This document shows positions 24,376-33,158 of a DNA stretch of 64,000 nucleotides, piece after piece. Both the position numbers and the translations under genes were made by a program. The stretch lies in contig NZ_AP025492.1 of NCBI RefSeq assembly GCF_024347515.1, positions 2,046,001 through 2,110,000 of the forward strand. The letters are read 5' to 3'. The notes beneath the pieces were generated by a model. The model ran no database searches. It saw nothing but the letters and a program-made list of their open reading frames with translations, and was not told the DNA's origin. How positions within the stretch are numbered: position 1 is the stretch's first letter; each line of letters opens with the position of its first letter. The DNA comes from Vibrio gigantis. GTDB taxonomy: Bacteria > Pseudomonadota > Gammaproteobacteria > Enterobacterales > Vibrionaceae.

Positions 24376-26544
24376 TTACAGTTGAGCAAATGATCCTTCC
24401 CACGAGTATGTCTCACCCGCGAACTCAACAGTGTGAGTTGCTTGCTGCGTGTCTTCAGCTTGGTTTGAGATACCGTAGTGGTAAGTGTTGCCAGAAGTAG
24501 TCTGAATGCGAACAACAGTCCCGACACTGTTATGGCCCACAACAGACACTGATTTAACTAGACCACGAGCGCCTACAGAGGCTTCGATAGACTCGTTAAA
24601 GTAACCATGCGTTTCTAGTACAGAAGCAAACACATGGTTTTGACCAGACTGACGTAAGATAAGCGCAGGCTCACTCTTAAGGTTGAAGTCTGGGTCGTTA
24701 GCGCCAGTGCGAGCAAAAATCACTTCGCTGCCCGCATTCGCGCTTGTTACTAGGCTGTAGTAGCTGCTGTCATGAAGCCAGCTCACTAGAGAACCTTCTT
24801 CGTTTACTTTACCTGAAGCTACGTTCCATAAATGCTGGTAACCGTTGTCTTCACCTAGCGGCTTCAACGTACTTTCGATGTTGTAATCGAAATCAGTACG
24901 GATGATCTGACCAGAATGGTGAACTGGCAGGTCGTACTGGTGCTCAGCGTCAGCTTCAATACGGTATACATCGATGACTAGTGGCTTCTCGAACTCAGGA
25001 AGTTCAGCAAGAATCACACTACGTTGCATGTCTACGCCAGTGTAGTACTCAGAAATCGTACCGCTCATACCTTGTAGAGATTTGTCGTCTGCTACGAAGA
25101 AGTGCTTCTGACCAAACTTAGACTCAGCCAATGCGGTATCGAAGTTGTTTTGTGTTTTCTGATCAACCGTTACTGTGTTGTGGGCAACTGTCTGCTTACA
25201 GTAAGACTTGTTCTCTGGGATGTAACGACCACCAAACTTAGGCTCAACGTTTACCCAGCGACCAAAGCCGTAGTCATGCAGCACTTCGTGGCCGCGGTTG
25301 AATACACTTAGGTGCAGGCCATCGTAGTGACCGTGGTCTAGTGCAGAGTGGTACTGGTGATCGCTGCCGTGCTGACCAAACCAGATCAACGCCATTGTAT
25401 CTGCGGTCTTAGGGTCGTCGTCTTGCTCATCACGGTGACGAAGGATGCTTACGCCGCCTTTTTCACCTTCAGGGCCATCCGTTACAAACAGGCTACCCCA
25501 GTTGAATGCTTTGATGTCGTCTGCTGCATCAACAGCGTCAGACAGTGTTTTACCAGAAGCGTGAACCCAAACATCTTGTTGGTGATTAGCCATACCAAGT
25601 AACGTTTTAGTCTGTTCGTAACGGTGGTAACACACAGACGTTGCCATGATAACGCCTTCATCGTTGATAGAAATCGTCTTCGATGAATCGTTCAGAGCTG
25701 GCAATGTACCGTCTGGGAATGCCGTTTTGAATACCGCGTAAGACGTTGTCTTGATCACTGAATCGTTGAATTCGTAGATGCCAAGATCAGGCTGACGACG
25801 TTCAATCGCTTCTGCGAACAGGTAGATTGGACGTAGAGAGAAACGGTGGTAGTAAGGACCTTCCATGTAGTAGCCATCTGGCGAGAACAGTTGGTCAAGT
25901 TGCGCTAAGAAACCGCCGCTTACTTTGTCTAGTTTCAGGCCGTATAGTGCTTTGTCTACAGATTCTTGGTCGTTGATCGCGTAACCACAGATACCTACCG
26001 CAGCCACTGCCCAAAGGCCGTGGTTGTGTACGATATCGAAGTCGTGTGCGTAAGTCACAACGAACATTTCGATCATTTGCTTAAGAAGATCGTCTTCGAT
26101 CAGACGCTTTTGCTCTTCAGAGATGGTGTGGTAGATGCAGCTGTACGCACAAGAAGCGTAAAGCATCCACATGTTCTCGTTCAACGTTTGGTGGAACAGC
26201 TTACCCGGAGGGTTAGAGTCACGGCTTACGTTGCTTTCCAATGTCGGGTATACCGTCGCGTACGCTGTTAGCATATCAACGATGTAATCACGGTACTTTG
26301 TTTCCTCAGTGATAAGGAACAAACGACCCGCTAGATCCATATGGATGTAGTTTTGCTTATGACGGTTATGTTCATAACCGCCGCCTTCACCATGACCTGG
26401 TACTTCAATACCAACTTCAGCCATATAAGCGTCAGTTTGTTTAATATCACGAGTCAGTGCATTACCTAAAAGGCTATCCTTGCCAAGTTCTTTACGAAGC
26501 TCTGCTGCTTCTTCAAAGTTAAGTAAAAGTGGTTGATAGCTCAT
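24376..26544 (-). CDS. PL17 oligoalginate lyase, second of a tandem pair
   Basis: A 722-residue exolytic alginate lyase of PL17 with an N-terminal alginate-lyase helical domain and a C-terminal heparinase II/III-like beta-sheet domain. Active-site landmarks are HNHG (173-176), GPYYHR (229-234) and, in the second domain, FGRWVNVEPKFGGRYIPENK with the following VAHNTVTVD segment. There is no signal peptide, so it acts in the cytoplasm, releasing unsaturated monouronate from oligomers. AGGGGA precedes the ATG. It starts two bases after the stop of the other PL17 gene, so the two are translated together. V. splendidus homologues are OalB and OalC; I cannot say which this is. Confidence 0.93.
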   Translation of the reverse strand: MSYQPLLLNFEEAAELRKELGKDSLLGNALTRDIKQTDAYMAEVGIEVPGHGEGGGYEHNRHKQNYIHMDLAGRLFLITEETKYRDYIVDMLTAYATVYPTLESNVSRDSNPPGKLFHQTLNENMWMLYASCAYSCIYHTISEEQKRLIEDDLLKQMIEMFVVTYAHDFDIVHNHGLWAVAAVGICGYAINDQESVDKALYGLKLDKVSGGFLAQLDQLFSPDGYYMEGPYYHRFSLRPIYLFAEAIERRQPDLGIYEFNDSVIKTTSYAVFKTAFPDGTLPALNDSSKTISINDEGVIMATSVCYHRYEQTKTLLGMANHQQDVWVHASGKTLSDAVDAADDIKAFNWGSLFVTDGPEGEKGGVSILRHRDEQDDDPKTADTMALIWFGQHGSDHQYHSALDHGHYDGLHLSVFNRGHEVLHDYGFGRWVNVEPKFGGRYIPENKSYCKQTVAHNTVTVDQKTQNNFDTALAESKFGQKHFFVADDKSLQGMSGTISEYYTGVDMQRSVILAELPEFEKPLVIDVYRIEADAEHQYDLPVHHSGQIIRTDFDYNIESTLKPLGEDNGYQHLWNVASGKVNEEGSLVSWLHDSSYYSLVTSANAGSEVIFARTGANDPDFNLKSEPALILRQSGQNHVFASVLETHGYFNESIEASVGARGLVKSVSVVGHNSVGTVVRIQTTSGNTYHYGISNQAEDTQQATHTVEFAGETYSWEGSFAQL

Positions 26545-26546
26545 TA

Positions 26547-28745
26547 TTATTTCCCCTGCTCTGCAGTGCTTGCTAATTCTGGGTTTAAAATTGTTTCTAC
26601 TGAGTAAAAGCCCGTCCAGCTGTATACTTTGCCGTTCAATTCTACTTTGTGTTCAGTGCTGTCAGTCGCGCCAAGTTGGTTGCTGATCATCACTGTCACG
26701 TTTGCTTTCTCTGTCGTAATCTCTACTACTGAACCGATATTCGTGTGGGCCACTATTTTGATGTCTTTCACAACACCACGTGCACTTACCGATTGCTCGA
26801 ACTCTTCGTTGAAGTAACCGTGCGTTTCTAGAACAGAAGCGAACAAGGTTGTTTCGCCCTTGCTACGTAGAATGAATGCAGGTTCTGAACGTAGGTTGAA
26901 GCTTGGATCGTTAGCACCGGTACGAGTGAAGATCACTTCACCATTGTCATTTGAGCTAGTACCTAGCCATGTGTAGTAAGTATTGTTCTGTAGCCAGCTT
27001 ACTAGGGCCGTACCATTTGCCTCACCGCTCGCTACGTTCCATAGGTGTTGATAACCGAAGTCGCTGCCCAACGTGTTTAACTCTTTGTTCGCTTGGTATT
27101 CGAAGTTAGTGCGAACAATTTGACCTTCATATTGATGAGAGTAATCAAATTGGTGCTCGCCTTCGCCGCCTTTTGTAGAATCTAAGCGGTATAGGTCTAA
27201 CAATAACGGAGATTCAAGCTCTTCAAGGTTTAGCATGAACACGCTGCGTTGCATGTCAAAACCTTGGTAGTGATCGTTAGCAAATGCGCTCATGCCGTTG
27301 ATTTTCTCGTCTTCTACTTTAAAGAAGTGAGGTAAACCGTGTACTGAGTCTGCACGTTCAACATCAAAGTTGTTCTGACATTTTTCATCAATCGTTACTG
27401 TGTTGTGAGCAATCGTCTGACGAGCGTAAGATTTGTTTTCGTCTAGGTAACGACCGCCGAATTTTGGCTCAACATTAACCCAACGACAGAAGCCGTATTC
27501 ACGTAGCACTTCTTGACCGCGGTTGAAGAAAGAAATACCCAGCGTATCGAAGTTGCCGTGGCCCATGCCGTGTTGACCGTAGTTCATCACTAGCTGAGAA
27601 ACGTCGCCTTTCTTATCCTGCATGCGGATAAAGCCTTGTGCGCCGTTGTGACCTTCAGGACCTTCGTTCAATTCAACACTTGGCCAGAAAGGCATGCCGA
27701 TTTCTTGCTCAGCAGAAGCTACTTCGTAAGCTTTAGATAGCTCAAGACCACATGGGTGCATCCATACTGCGTCTTGAATCTTGGCCATACCAAGAATGTT
27801 TTGATCTACGCCGTTTTCAGAAGAGTAATGTTTGCTGTAAACACTGACGGCAACTTGAACACCCATGTCTGTGATGCCCATTGTGCGAGATGCATCGTTC
27901 AGAGCCGGGAATTCACCGTTCGGGTACGCTGTCGCCAGCATTGCTTGTACTGTGTTACCAATCACGCCGCCTTTGTAGTTGTAGATATCAACTTCAGGCA
28001 TATGACGGTGAATCACTTCAGCGAACACACACGTTGGGCGAATCGCGTAACGGTGGTAGTAAGGGCCTTCCATGTAGTAACCAGAAGGTGCAAATAGCTG
28101 AGAAATTTGAGCTAGAAAGCCGCCAGTATCGTTACGGTCAATGCCGTAGACTGACATTTCAAGGTACTCGCGCTTGCCTAGAGCAAGACCACAGATACCC
28201 ACAGCGGCTACTGCCCAAATACCGTGGTTGTGAATGCGGTCGAAGTCGTGTGCGTATTTAACCGTGAACATTTCTAGCATTGGTTCGAAAATACGAGACT
28301 CAATGTTGTCACGTTGCTCTTGTGTCAATGTAGAAGCAACACAAGAGTAAGCTAAGCTTGAAAACATTAACCAACAATGTTCATTCAGGATTTGGTGGAA
28401 CAAGCGACCTGTTGGATTCGTGTTTTTCTGCACGTGGTAATCAAACGTTAGATATTTGTCTGCGTACTCTTCTAGTAACTCTGTAACGAAGTCAGCGTAC
28501 TTTTGCTCTTTAGTGATCAAGAACATGCAACCAGCTAAGTTCATGTACGTGTAATTTTGCTTGTGGCGGTTATGTTCGTAACCACCCGCTTCTCCGTGAC
28601 CAGGAACATCAATAGCTAAGCGCATGAACGCTTCTAGGTCTTTCGCGTTCGCTGCAATGGTTTTACCCATTAAGCTCGAACGGCCCACTTCAAGATGAAG
28701 TTGCTCTATTTCTGCTTCAGTCAACAATACTGGTTTCGTCGTCAT
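26547..28745 (-). CDS. PL17 oligoalginate lyase, first of a tandem pair
   Basis: A 732-residue PL17 enzyme with the same two-domain layout: HNHG at 172-175, GPYYHRY shortly after, then MGHGNFDTLGISFFNRGQ and VNVEPKFGGRYLDENKSY in the C-terminal domain. It too lacks a signal peptide. I use ATG 28745, which follows GAGGGTGA; an in-frame TTG at 28763 would add six residues. It is similar along its whole length to the following gene, a clear tandem duplication, but has drifted enough (for example DHGHYDGL versus MGHGNFDTL) that the two may prefer different oligomer lengths or M/G ends. It is transcribed divergently from kdgF. Confidence 0.93.
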   Translation of the reverse strand: MTTKPVLLTEAEIEQLHLEVGRSSLMGKTIAANAKDLEAFMRLAIDVPGHGEAGGYEHNRHKQNYTYMNLAGCMFLITKEQKYADFVTELLEEYADKYLTFDYHVQKNTNPTGRLFHQILNEHCWLMFSSLAYSCVASTLTQEQRDNIESRIFEPMLEMFTVKYAHDFDRIHNHGIWAVAAVGICGLALGKREYLEMSVYGIDRNDTGGFLAQISQLFAPSGYYMEGPYYHRYAIRPTCVFAEVIHRHMPEVDIYNYKGGVIGNTVQAMLATAYPNGEFPALNDASRTMGITDMGVQVAVSVYSKHYSSENGVDQNILGMAKIQDAVWMHPCGLELSKAYEVASAEQEIGMPFWPSVELNEGPEGHNGAQGFIRMQDKKGDVSQLVMNYGQHGMGHGNFDTLGISFFNRGQEVLREYGFCRWVNVEPKFGGRYLDENKSYARQTIAHNTVTIDEKCQNNFDVERADSVHGLPHFFKVEDEKINGMSAFANDHYQGFDMQRSVFMLNLEELESPLLLDLYRLDSTKGGEGEHQFDYSHQYEGQIVRTNFEYQANKELNTLGSDFGYQHLWNVASGEANGTALVSWLQNNTYYTWLGTSSNDNGEVIFTRTGANDPSFNLRSEPAFILRSKGETTLFASVLETHGYFNEEFEQSVSARGVVKDIKIVAHTNIGSVVEITTEKANVTVMISNQLGATDSTEHKVELNGKVYSWTGFYSVETILNPELASTAEQGK

Positions 28746-28812
28746 ATTCTTTGTCACCCTCAATAAAGAGTTTATCTATTTAAACTTTGATTAAATTTTC
28801 AAACTCCGGATA

Positions 28813-28823
28813 AAGTAATACAA
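28813..28823. promoter_or_regulatory. Operator before PL17 operon
   Basis: Minus strand TTGTATTACTT, two mismatches in the right arm, 67 bases before the ATG at 28745. Confidence 0.6.
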
Positions 28824-28964
28824 TATGAGCTTTAATCATACCTATTCGTAACGAAATGATGAGCAGAATCACATAATTCACCGTAAGCCATTGATATAAA
28901 TAGCTAATGGTAAATAACAGGCATTTGTTAAGTTGTTGATTTATTTACGTTATATAAAGTGTCG

Positions 28965-28980
28965 CTTGATCAATATCACA
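28965..28980. promoter_or_regulatory. Possible CRP site before kdgF
   Basis: CTTGA-TCAATA-TCACA: perfect right half and three of five matching in the left half to TGTGA-N6-TCACA. It sits 15 bases upstream of the kdgF operator. Catabolite control would be logical, but the evidence is weak. Confidence 0.4.
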
Positions 28981-28994
28981 CAACTCTAGATATA

Positions 28995-29005
28995 TTGTAT
29001 TACAA
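28995..29005. promoter_or_regulatory. Perfect operator before kdgF-kdgK-eda
   Basis: TTGTATTACAA, a perfect TTGTA-N-TACAA palindrome, 73 bases before the kdgF ATG. Confidence 0.75.
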
Positions 29006-29078
29006 TTACACCTATTCCCTTATGATAAACGCAAGTTAGGTAACACTTAATAGATTTATACAAATTAGGAGATACACA

Positions 29079-29414
29079 ATGAACTCTTTCTTTATTCTAG
29101 ATGAAAACCCATGGGAAGAATTGGGCGACGGTATTAAGCGTAAAATCGTTGCTTACACTGACGATCTTATGGCTGTACACCTATGTTTTGATAAGGGCGC
29201 GATTGGCCATCCTCATACTCACGAAATTCACGACCAAATCGGTTATGTTGTCCGTGGTAGCTTCGAAGCTGAAATCGAAGGCGAAAAGAAAGTGCTTAAA
29301 GAAGGCGATGCTTACTTCGCTCGTAAACACATGATGCATGGTGCAATTGCACTAGAGCAAGACAGCATCCTTCTTGATATCTTCAACCCTGCGCGTGAAG
29401 ATTTCCTAAAATAA
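29079..29414 (+). CDS. kdgF: KdgF, cupin that linearises unsaturated uronate
   Basis: A 111-residue single-domain cupin. KdgF enzymes speed the conversion of the 4,5-unsaturated monouronate made by exolyases to its open-chain ketouronate (DEH for alginate). The metal ligands are visible as His46, His48, Gln53 and His87 (HPHTHEIHDQ and KHMMHG), and the C-terminal IFNPAREDFL holds the conserved Asp/Phe/Arg that line the pocket. AGGAG lies before the ATG. It is the first gene of the kdgF-kdgK-eda operon and lies opposite the PL17 lyases that make its substrate. Confidence 0.94.
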   Translation: MNSFFILDENPWEELGDGIKRKIVAYTDDLMAVHLCFDKGAIGHPHTHEIHDQIGYVVRGSFEAEIEGEKKVLKEGDAYFARKHMMHGAIALEQDSILLDIFNPAREDFLK

Positions 29415-29448
29415 TGAATAGCGCAACCTCAGTTGCTAAGGTAAGCAT

Positions 29449-30381
29449 ATGAAATCATTAAACATCGCGGTCATTGGCGAGTGCATGGTTGAGCTACAAA
29501 AAAAACAAGACGGGCTTAAGCAAAGTTTTGGTGGCGATACGCTGAATACTGCACTTTACTTGTCACGCTTAACAAAAGAGCAAGATATCCAAACAAGCTA
29601 TGTCACAGCGTTAGGTACTGATCCATTCAGTATCGACATGTTGAAAAAGTGGCAAGCAGAAGGCATTGACACCAGCCTAGTGGCTCAGCTTGATCACAAA
29701 CAACCAGGGCTTTACTACATCGAGACCGATGAAACGGGTGAACGCAGTTTCCATTACTGGCGTAGTGACGCTGCCGCGAAATTCATGTTTGATCAGCCAG
29801 ACACCCCTGCTCTACTTGATAAGCTATTCTCTTTTGACGCGGTTTACCTAAGTGGTATTACGCTTGCTATCTTGACTGAGAACGGACGTGCGCAGCTATT
29901 CAGCTTCTTAGACAGGTTCAAAGCTCAAGGCGGTCAAGTATTCTTCGACAATAACTACCGACCTAAACTTTGGGAAAGCCAACAAGAAGCGATTTCTTGG
30001 TACTTGAAAATGCTTAAGTACACTGACACGGCTTTACTCACGTTCGATGACGAACAAGAGCTGTACGGCGACGAAAGTATTGAACAGTGCATTGCACGTA
30101 CGTCTGAGTCTGGAGTGAAAGAGATCATCATTAAACGTGGTGCAAAAGATTGCTTAGTGGTGGAAAGCCAAAGTGCTCGATACGTTGCACCCCACCCTGT
30201 AAACAACATCGTTGATACTACCGCAGCAGGTGATTCATTCAGTGCTGGCTTCTTAGCTAAACGCTTAAGTGGTGGTAACGCTAGCGATGCAGCATTATCA
30301 GGTCATATTGTGGCAGGGACTGTGATTCAGCATCCAGGTGCTATCATACCTCTAGAAGCGACGCCTGATTTGTCTCTATAA
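29449..30381 (+). CDS. kdgK: 2-keto-3-deoxygluconate kinase
   Basis: A 310-residue PfkB/ribokinase-family kinase that phosphorylates KDG to KDPG with ATP. The family's first motif is GGDTLNTA (28-35), and the ATP/catalytic motif is DTTAAGDSFSAG (256-267), with Asp262 as the catalytic base. AAGG lies before the ATG, 34 bases after the kdgF stop. It completes the Entner-Doudoroff entry together with eda downstream. Confidence 0.95.
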   Translation: MKSLNIAVIGECMVELQKKQDGLKQSFGGDTLNTALYLSRLTKEQDIQTSYVTALGTDPFSIDMLKKWQAEGIDTSLVAQLDHKQPGLYYIETDETGERSFHYWRSDAAAKFMFDQPDTPALLDKLFSFDAVYLSGITLAILTENGRAQLFSFLDRFKAQGGQVFFDNNYRPKLWESQQEAISWYLKMLKYTDTALLTFDDEQELYGDESIEQCIARTSESGVKEIIIKRGAKDCLVVESQSARYVAPHPVNNIVDTTAAGDSFSAGFLAKRLSGGNASDAALSGHIVAGTVIQHPGAIIPLEATPDLSL

Positions 30382-30454
30382 TTACGTACTTTATATATTA
30401 ATCAAGGGTTTGCATAGTTGAAAGCAAGCCCATAATTAACGTGAGAAAGAATTC

Positions 30455-31081
30455 ATGACTACATTAAATGAACAACTAGCAAGTCTAAAAGTAATCCCTG
30501 TAATTGCAATCAACCGTGCTGAAGACGCTATCCCTCTAGGTAAAGCACTGGTTGAAAACGGCATGCCATGTGCAGAAATCACACTACGTACAGAGTGTGC
30601 AATCGAAGCGATTCGCATCATGCGTAAAGAATTCCCAGACATGCTAATCGGTTCAGGTACAGTACTAACTAACGAGCAAGTTGACGCATCTATCGAAGCA
30701 GGCGTTGATTTCATCGTAAGCCCAGGTTTCAACCCTCGCACTGTTCAATACTGTATCGACAAAGGTGTAGCAATCGTACCGGGTGTTAATAACCCAAGCC
30801 TCGTTGAGCAAGCAATGGAAATGGGCCTTCGCACGTTGAAGTTCTTCCCTGCTGAGCCTTCTGGCGGTACTGGTATGCTTAAAGCACTAACCGCGGTTTA
30901 CCCTGTTAAATTCATGCCAACTGGCGGCGTAAGCTTGAAGAATGTAGACGAATATCTATCTATCCCTTCTGTACTTGCTTGTGGCGGAACTTGGATGGTT
31001 CCAACTAACCTTATCGACGAAGGTAAGTGGGACGAACTAGGCAAGCTTGTTCGTGACGCAGTTGATCACGTTAACGCTTAA
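30455..31081 (+). CDS. eda: KDPG aldolase (2-keto-3-deoxy-6-phosphogluconate aldolase)
   Basis: A 208-residue class I aldolase that splits KDPG into pyruvate and glyceraldehyde-3-phosphate. The Schiff-base lysine is Lys129 in TLKFFPAE, with Glu41 and Arg45 in AEITLRTE and a phosphate-binding PTGGVSLKN segment near the C-terminus. The length is usual for the family. It is the last gene of the operon, closed by a terminator 20 bases on. An IS element has inserted just after that terminator, leaving this gene intact. Confidence 0.96.
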   Translation: MTTLNEQLASLKVIPVIAINRAEDAIPLGKALVENGMPCAEITLRTECAIEAIRIMRKEFPDMLIGSGTVLTNEQVDASIEAGVDFIVSPGFNPRTVQYCIDKGVAIVPGVNNPSLVEQAMEMGLRTLKFFPAEPSGGTGMLKALTAVYPVKFMPTGGVSLKNVDEYLSIPSVLACGGTWMVPTNLIDEGKWDELGKLVRDAVDHVNA

Positions 31082-31101
31082 TTTGTTTTAGGTTTCGTGA
31101 T

Positions 31102-31127
31102 AAAGCCTCACTTCGGTGGGGCTTTTT
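31102..31127 (+). terminator. Terminator after eda
   Basis: AAAGCCTCAC-TTCG-GTGGGGCTTTTT: stable tetraloop hairpin with a T-run, ending 10 bases before the IS left end. Confidence 0.9.
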
Positions 31128-31190
31128 GTTATCTATGTGTACCGTCCTAAATATGGTTGACACATTTCCAACATGAAATTGGAGAGTGTC

Positions 31191-31592
31191 ATGAAAACAA
31201 CAAGTAGACGTACTCAACGAGATTATTCTCTTGCCTTTAAATTGGCAGTCGTAAGCCAAGTTGAAAAAGGCGAAATGACTTATAAGCAAGCTCAAGAACG
31301 TTATGGGATCCAAGGTCGCTCTACCGTTTTAGTTTGGCTTCGCAAACATGGTCAACTAGATTGGTCTAAAGGAATAGAACAATCGAGAGCGTTAGGAGCG
31401 ACTATGTCAAACTCTTCCTCAACTCAAACCCCAGAGCAACGAATCAAAGAACTCGAGCAGCAATTAGAAGAAACTCAGCTCAAAGCTGAGTTCTTTGAAG
31501 CGGTTGTAAAAGTCATGGATCGAGATTTCGGAGTCCGAATCTCAAAGAAGCGCAAGGCCGAGTTATTAAGGAAAAAACGGTCAGAAAGTTGA
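31191..31592 (+). CDS. IS3-family OrfA (transposase DNA-binding subunit)
   Basis: 133 residues with an N-terminal helix-turn-helix (YSLAFKLAVVSQVEKGEMTY...YGIQGRSTVLVWLRKHG) and a following leucine-zipper-like coiled coil (ELEQQLEETQLKAEFFEAVV). GGAGAG sits just before ATG 31191, so I prefer it to ATG 31173. Near its end a run of six A (AGGAAAAAACGG) is a likely site of -1 frameshifting into orfB, which lies in the -1 frame and overlaps the stop by four bases. Confidence 0.9.
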   Translation: MKTTSRRTQRDYSLAFKLAVVSQVEKGEMTYKQAQERYGIQGRSTVLVWLRKHGQLDWSKGIEQSRALGATMSNSSSTQTPEQRIKELEQQLEETQLKAEFFEAVVKVMDRDFGVRISKKRKAELLRKKRSES

Positions 31593-32395
31593 CCGTTACT
31601 AAAGCTTGTCACTTCATAGGTATTACAAGACAAGCTTTCTACAAACGCTGTGTTGCCGAAATTCATCAGACAAAGAAAGATGAATCTGTACTCGGTTTTG
31701 TGAAGGAGCAAAGGATGATGCACCCTCGTATAGGGACTCGTAAGATCAAGTATTTACTTGCTCAGAACGATATTGAAATCGGGCGAGACCGCTTATTCTC
31801 TCTGCTGAGAATGAATCGATTATTAGTACAGAATCGAAGGGCTTACCATCGAACCACAAACAGTAATCATCGCTTTTACTGCCATCCAAATCGAATCAAA
31901 GAAGGCTTAATACCGGAAGGACCAGAGCAATTATGGGTTGCCGATATTACTTATCTAGCAACGCGGCGTGGTAGTACGTATCTCAGTTTAGTGACGGACG
32001 CTTACTCAAGAAAAATCGTGGGCTATCACATAAGTGATGATATGAAAGCTCGCACGGTCAAGCAGGCCTTTTTAAACGCGTTGAAAGAGCGGAAGAATAC
32101 AGGTGAGCTTGTCCATCACTCAGATCGAGGTGTTCAGTACTGCTCTGTTGAATACCAAGAGTTGCATCGACAGTATGGTGTATTTTGCTCAATGACTGAT
32201 GGCTATGACTGTTATCAGAATGCGTTGGCAGAGAGGATCAACGGAATACTGAAGATGGAGTATCTGTTGAATAAACCTAATGATTTAGATGAAGCAAAGA
32301 AAATGGTCGCTGAATCAGTAAAAATCTATAATGAATATAGGCCTCACACGGCTCTAAAATACAAAACGCCCGATGAAATACATCGAGCGTTTTAG
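31589..32395 (+). CDS. IS3-family OrfB (DDE transposase catalytic domain)
   Basis: 268 residues in the -1 frame relative to OrfA, with an HTH_21 region and an rve integrase core. The DDE triad is visible: Asp in WVADITYL, Asp in HHSDRGVQY and Glu in NALAERINGILKMEYL. The apparent start is a TTG in the overlap (TTGA), so the functional product is probably an OrfAB fusion made by frameshifting. There are no internal stops. Confidence 0.92.
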   Translation: MTVTKACHFIGITRQAFYKRCVAEIHQTKKDESVLGFVKEQRMMHPRIGTRKIKYLLAQNDIEIGRDRLFSLLRMNRLLVQNRRAYHRTTNSNHRFYCHPNRIKEGLIPEGPEQLWVADITYLATRRGSTYLSLVTDAYSRKIVGYHISDDMKARTVKQAFLNALKERKNTGELVHHSDRGVQYCSVEYQELHRQYGVFCSMTDGYDCYQNALAERINGILKMEYLLNKPNDLDEAKKMVAESVKIYNEYRPHTALKYKTPDEIHRAF

Positions 32396-32432
32396 TCAAT
32401 CAAGTGTCAACCCATATCAGGACGGGTCAATG

Positions 32433-33158
32433 CTTTAGCTAACGCCCCTCTTGGCGTTATATGATCGCCTGTGGTTGGCAGTATACATAAATGCCAATTC
32501 TCCAACCATTTACACTCCCGGCCTCTTAGGTTTTGTCGTACAAGTAAATACAAATCTAATTCACCACGAACCACTTTAACTTTCACTTAGGTGCTCCATA
32601 ATTCGCTCTGCTTGTTGACCGCTTTATTTCACTATTGTGAGCAGCCAAATCTTAACTAATGGGCTAGCTTGCATTTTAAGAGCACTATTTGAGCAAAATA
32701 TTACTCACCTTCACTTACATTGATATCAAATAAATCTAGGGACAATGCACCCGCTCATAAAAATTAAATAAGTACTTAAAAACAATAAGCTACCTCAACA
32801 GCAACAGCGTGATGGTTGCTAGTTTTATCGTAATTTTAATCATGAAAGGTGTCGCAAAGTTGAGCTTACTTGTAGCACATTTGTTACGGTTATAACTAAA
32901 ATCTTATGGGTAACACTTCTTATTAGCCTTAACTTATATTGTCATACATATATACATTTACAAGGTCGATAAACTTCAAACAAAAATAAAATCAGAAACC
33001 AATTAAACCAATTAAAAACAAATACTTAGATTTAAAATTAATATTCCATAAAAAATCAATGCGACCTGGATCATACTAAAGGCATATTGTAGTACAAATA
33101 AACCTTTGGACGCGTTAATCTAAGCCCAGTTAATTATGATATTTAAAAGGCTGAAAAG
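32433..33158. other. Long intergenic region between IS and second symporter
   Basis: About 725 AT-rich bases without a gene. A small hairpin AACGCC/GGCGTT lies just after the IS (32441-32458). TTGTCGTACAA (32533-32543) resembles the operator with one mismatch but is 615 bases from the next start. The real operator is at 33087-33097. Confidence 0.45.
33087..33097. promoter_or_regulatory. Perfect operator before second symporter
   Basis: TTGTAGTACAA, the exact reverse complement of the site before the first symporter, and at the same distance (61 bases) from the ATG. Confidence 0.75.

Larger units (their letters stand above)
28746..29078. other. Divergent promoter region, PL17 operon and kdgF operon
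   Basis: 333 bases with an operator on each side (28813-28823 towards PL17, 28995-29005 towards kdgF) and a possible CRP site (28965-28980). No gene. Confidence 0.65.
31138..32429 (+). mobile_element. IS3-family insertion sequence, complete, 1292 bp
   Basis: Bounded by imperfect 26-bp inverted repeats (31138-31163 and 32404-32429, 19 of 26 matching without gaps, core CCGTCCT and GGTTGACAC). The trinucleotide ATG flanks both ends (31135-31137 and 32430-32432), a 3-bp target duplication as expected for IS3-type elements. It carries overlapping orfA and orfB. Both look intact, so the copy may be recent and active. Confidence 0.92.

Noticed and set aside
32533..32543. TTGTCGTACAA as a working operator
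   Set aside because: One mismatch at a conserved position and 615 bases from the next start; kept only as a note.
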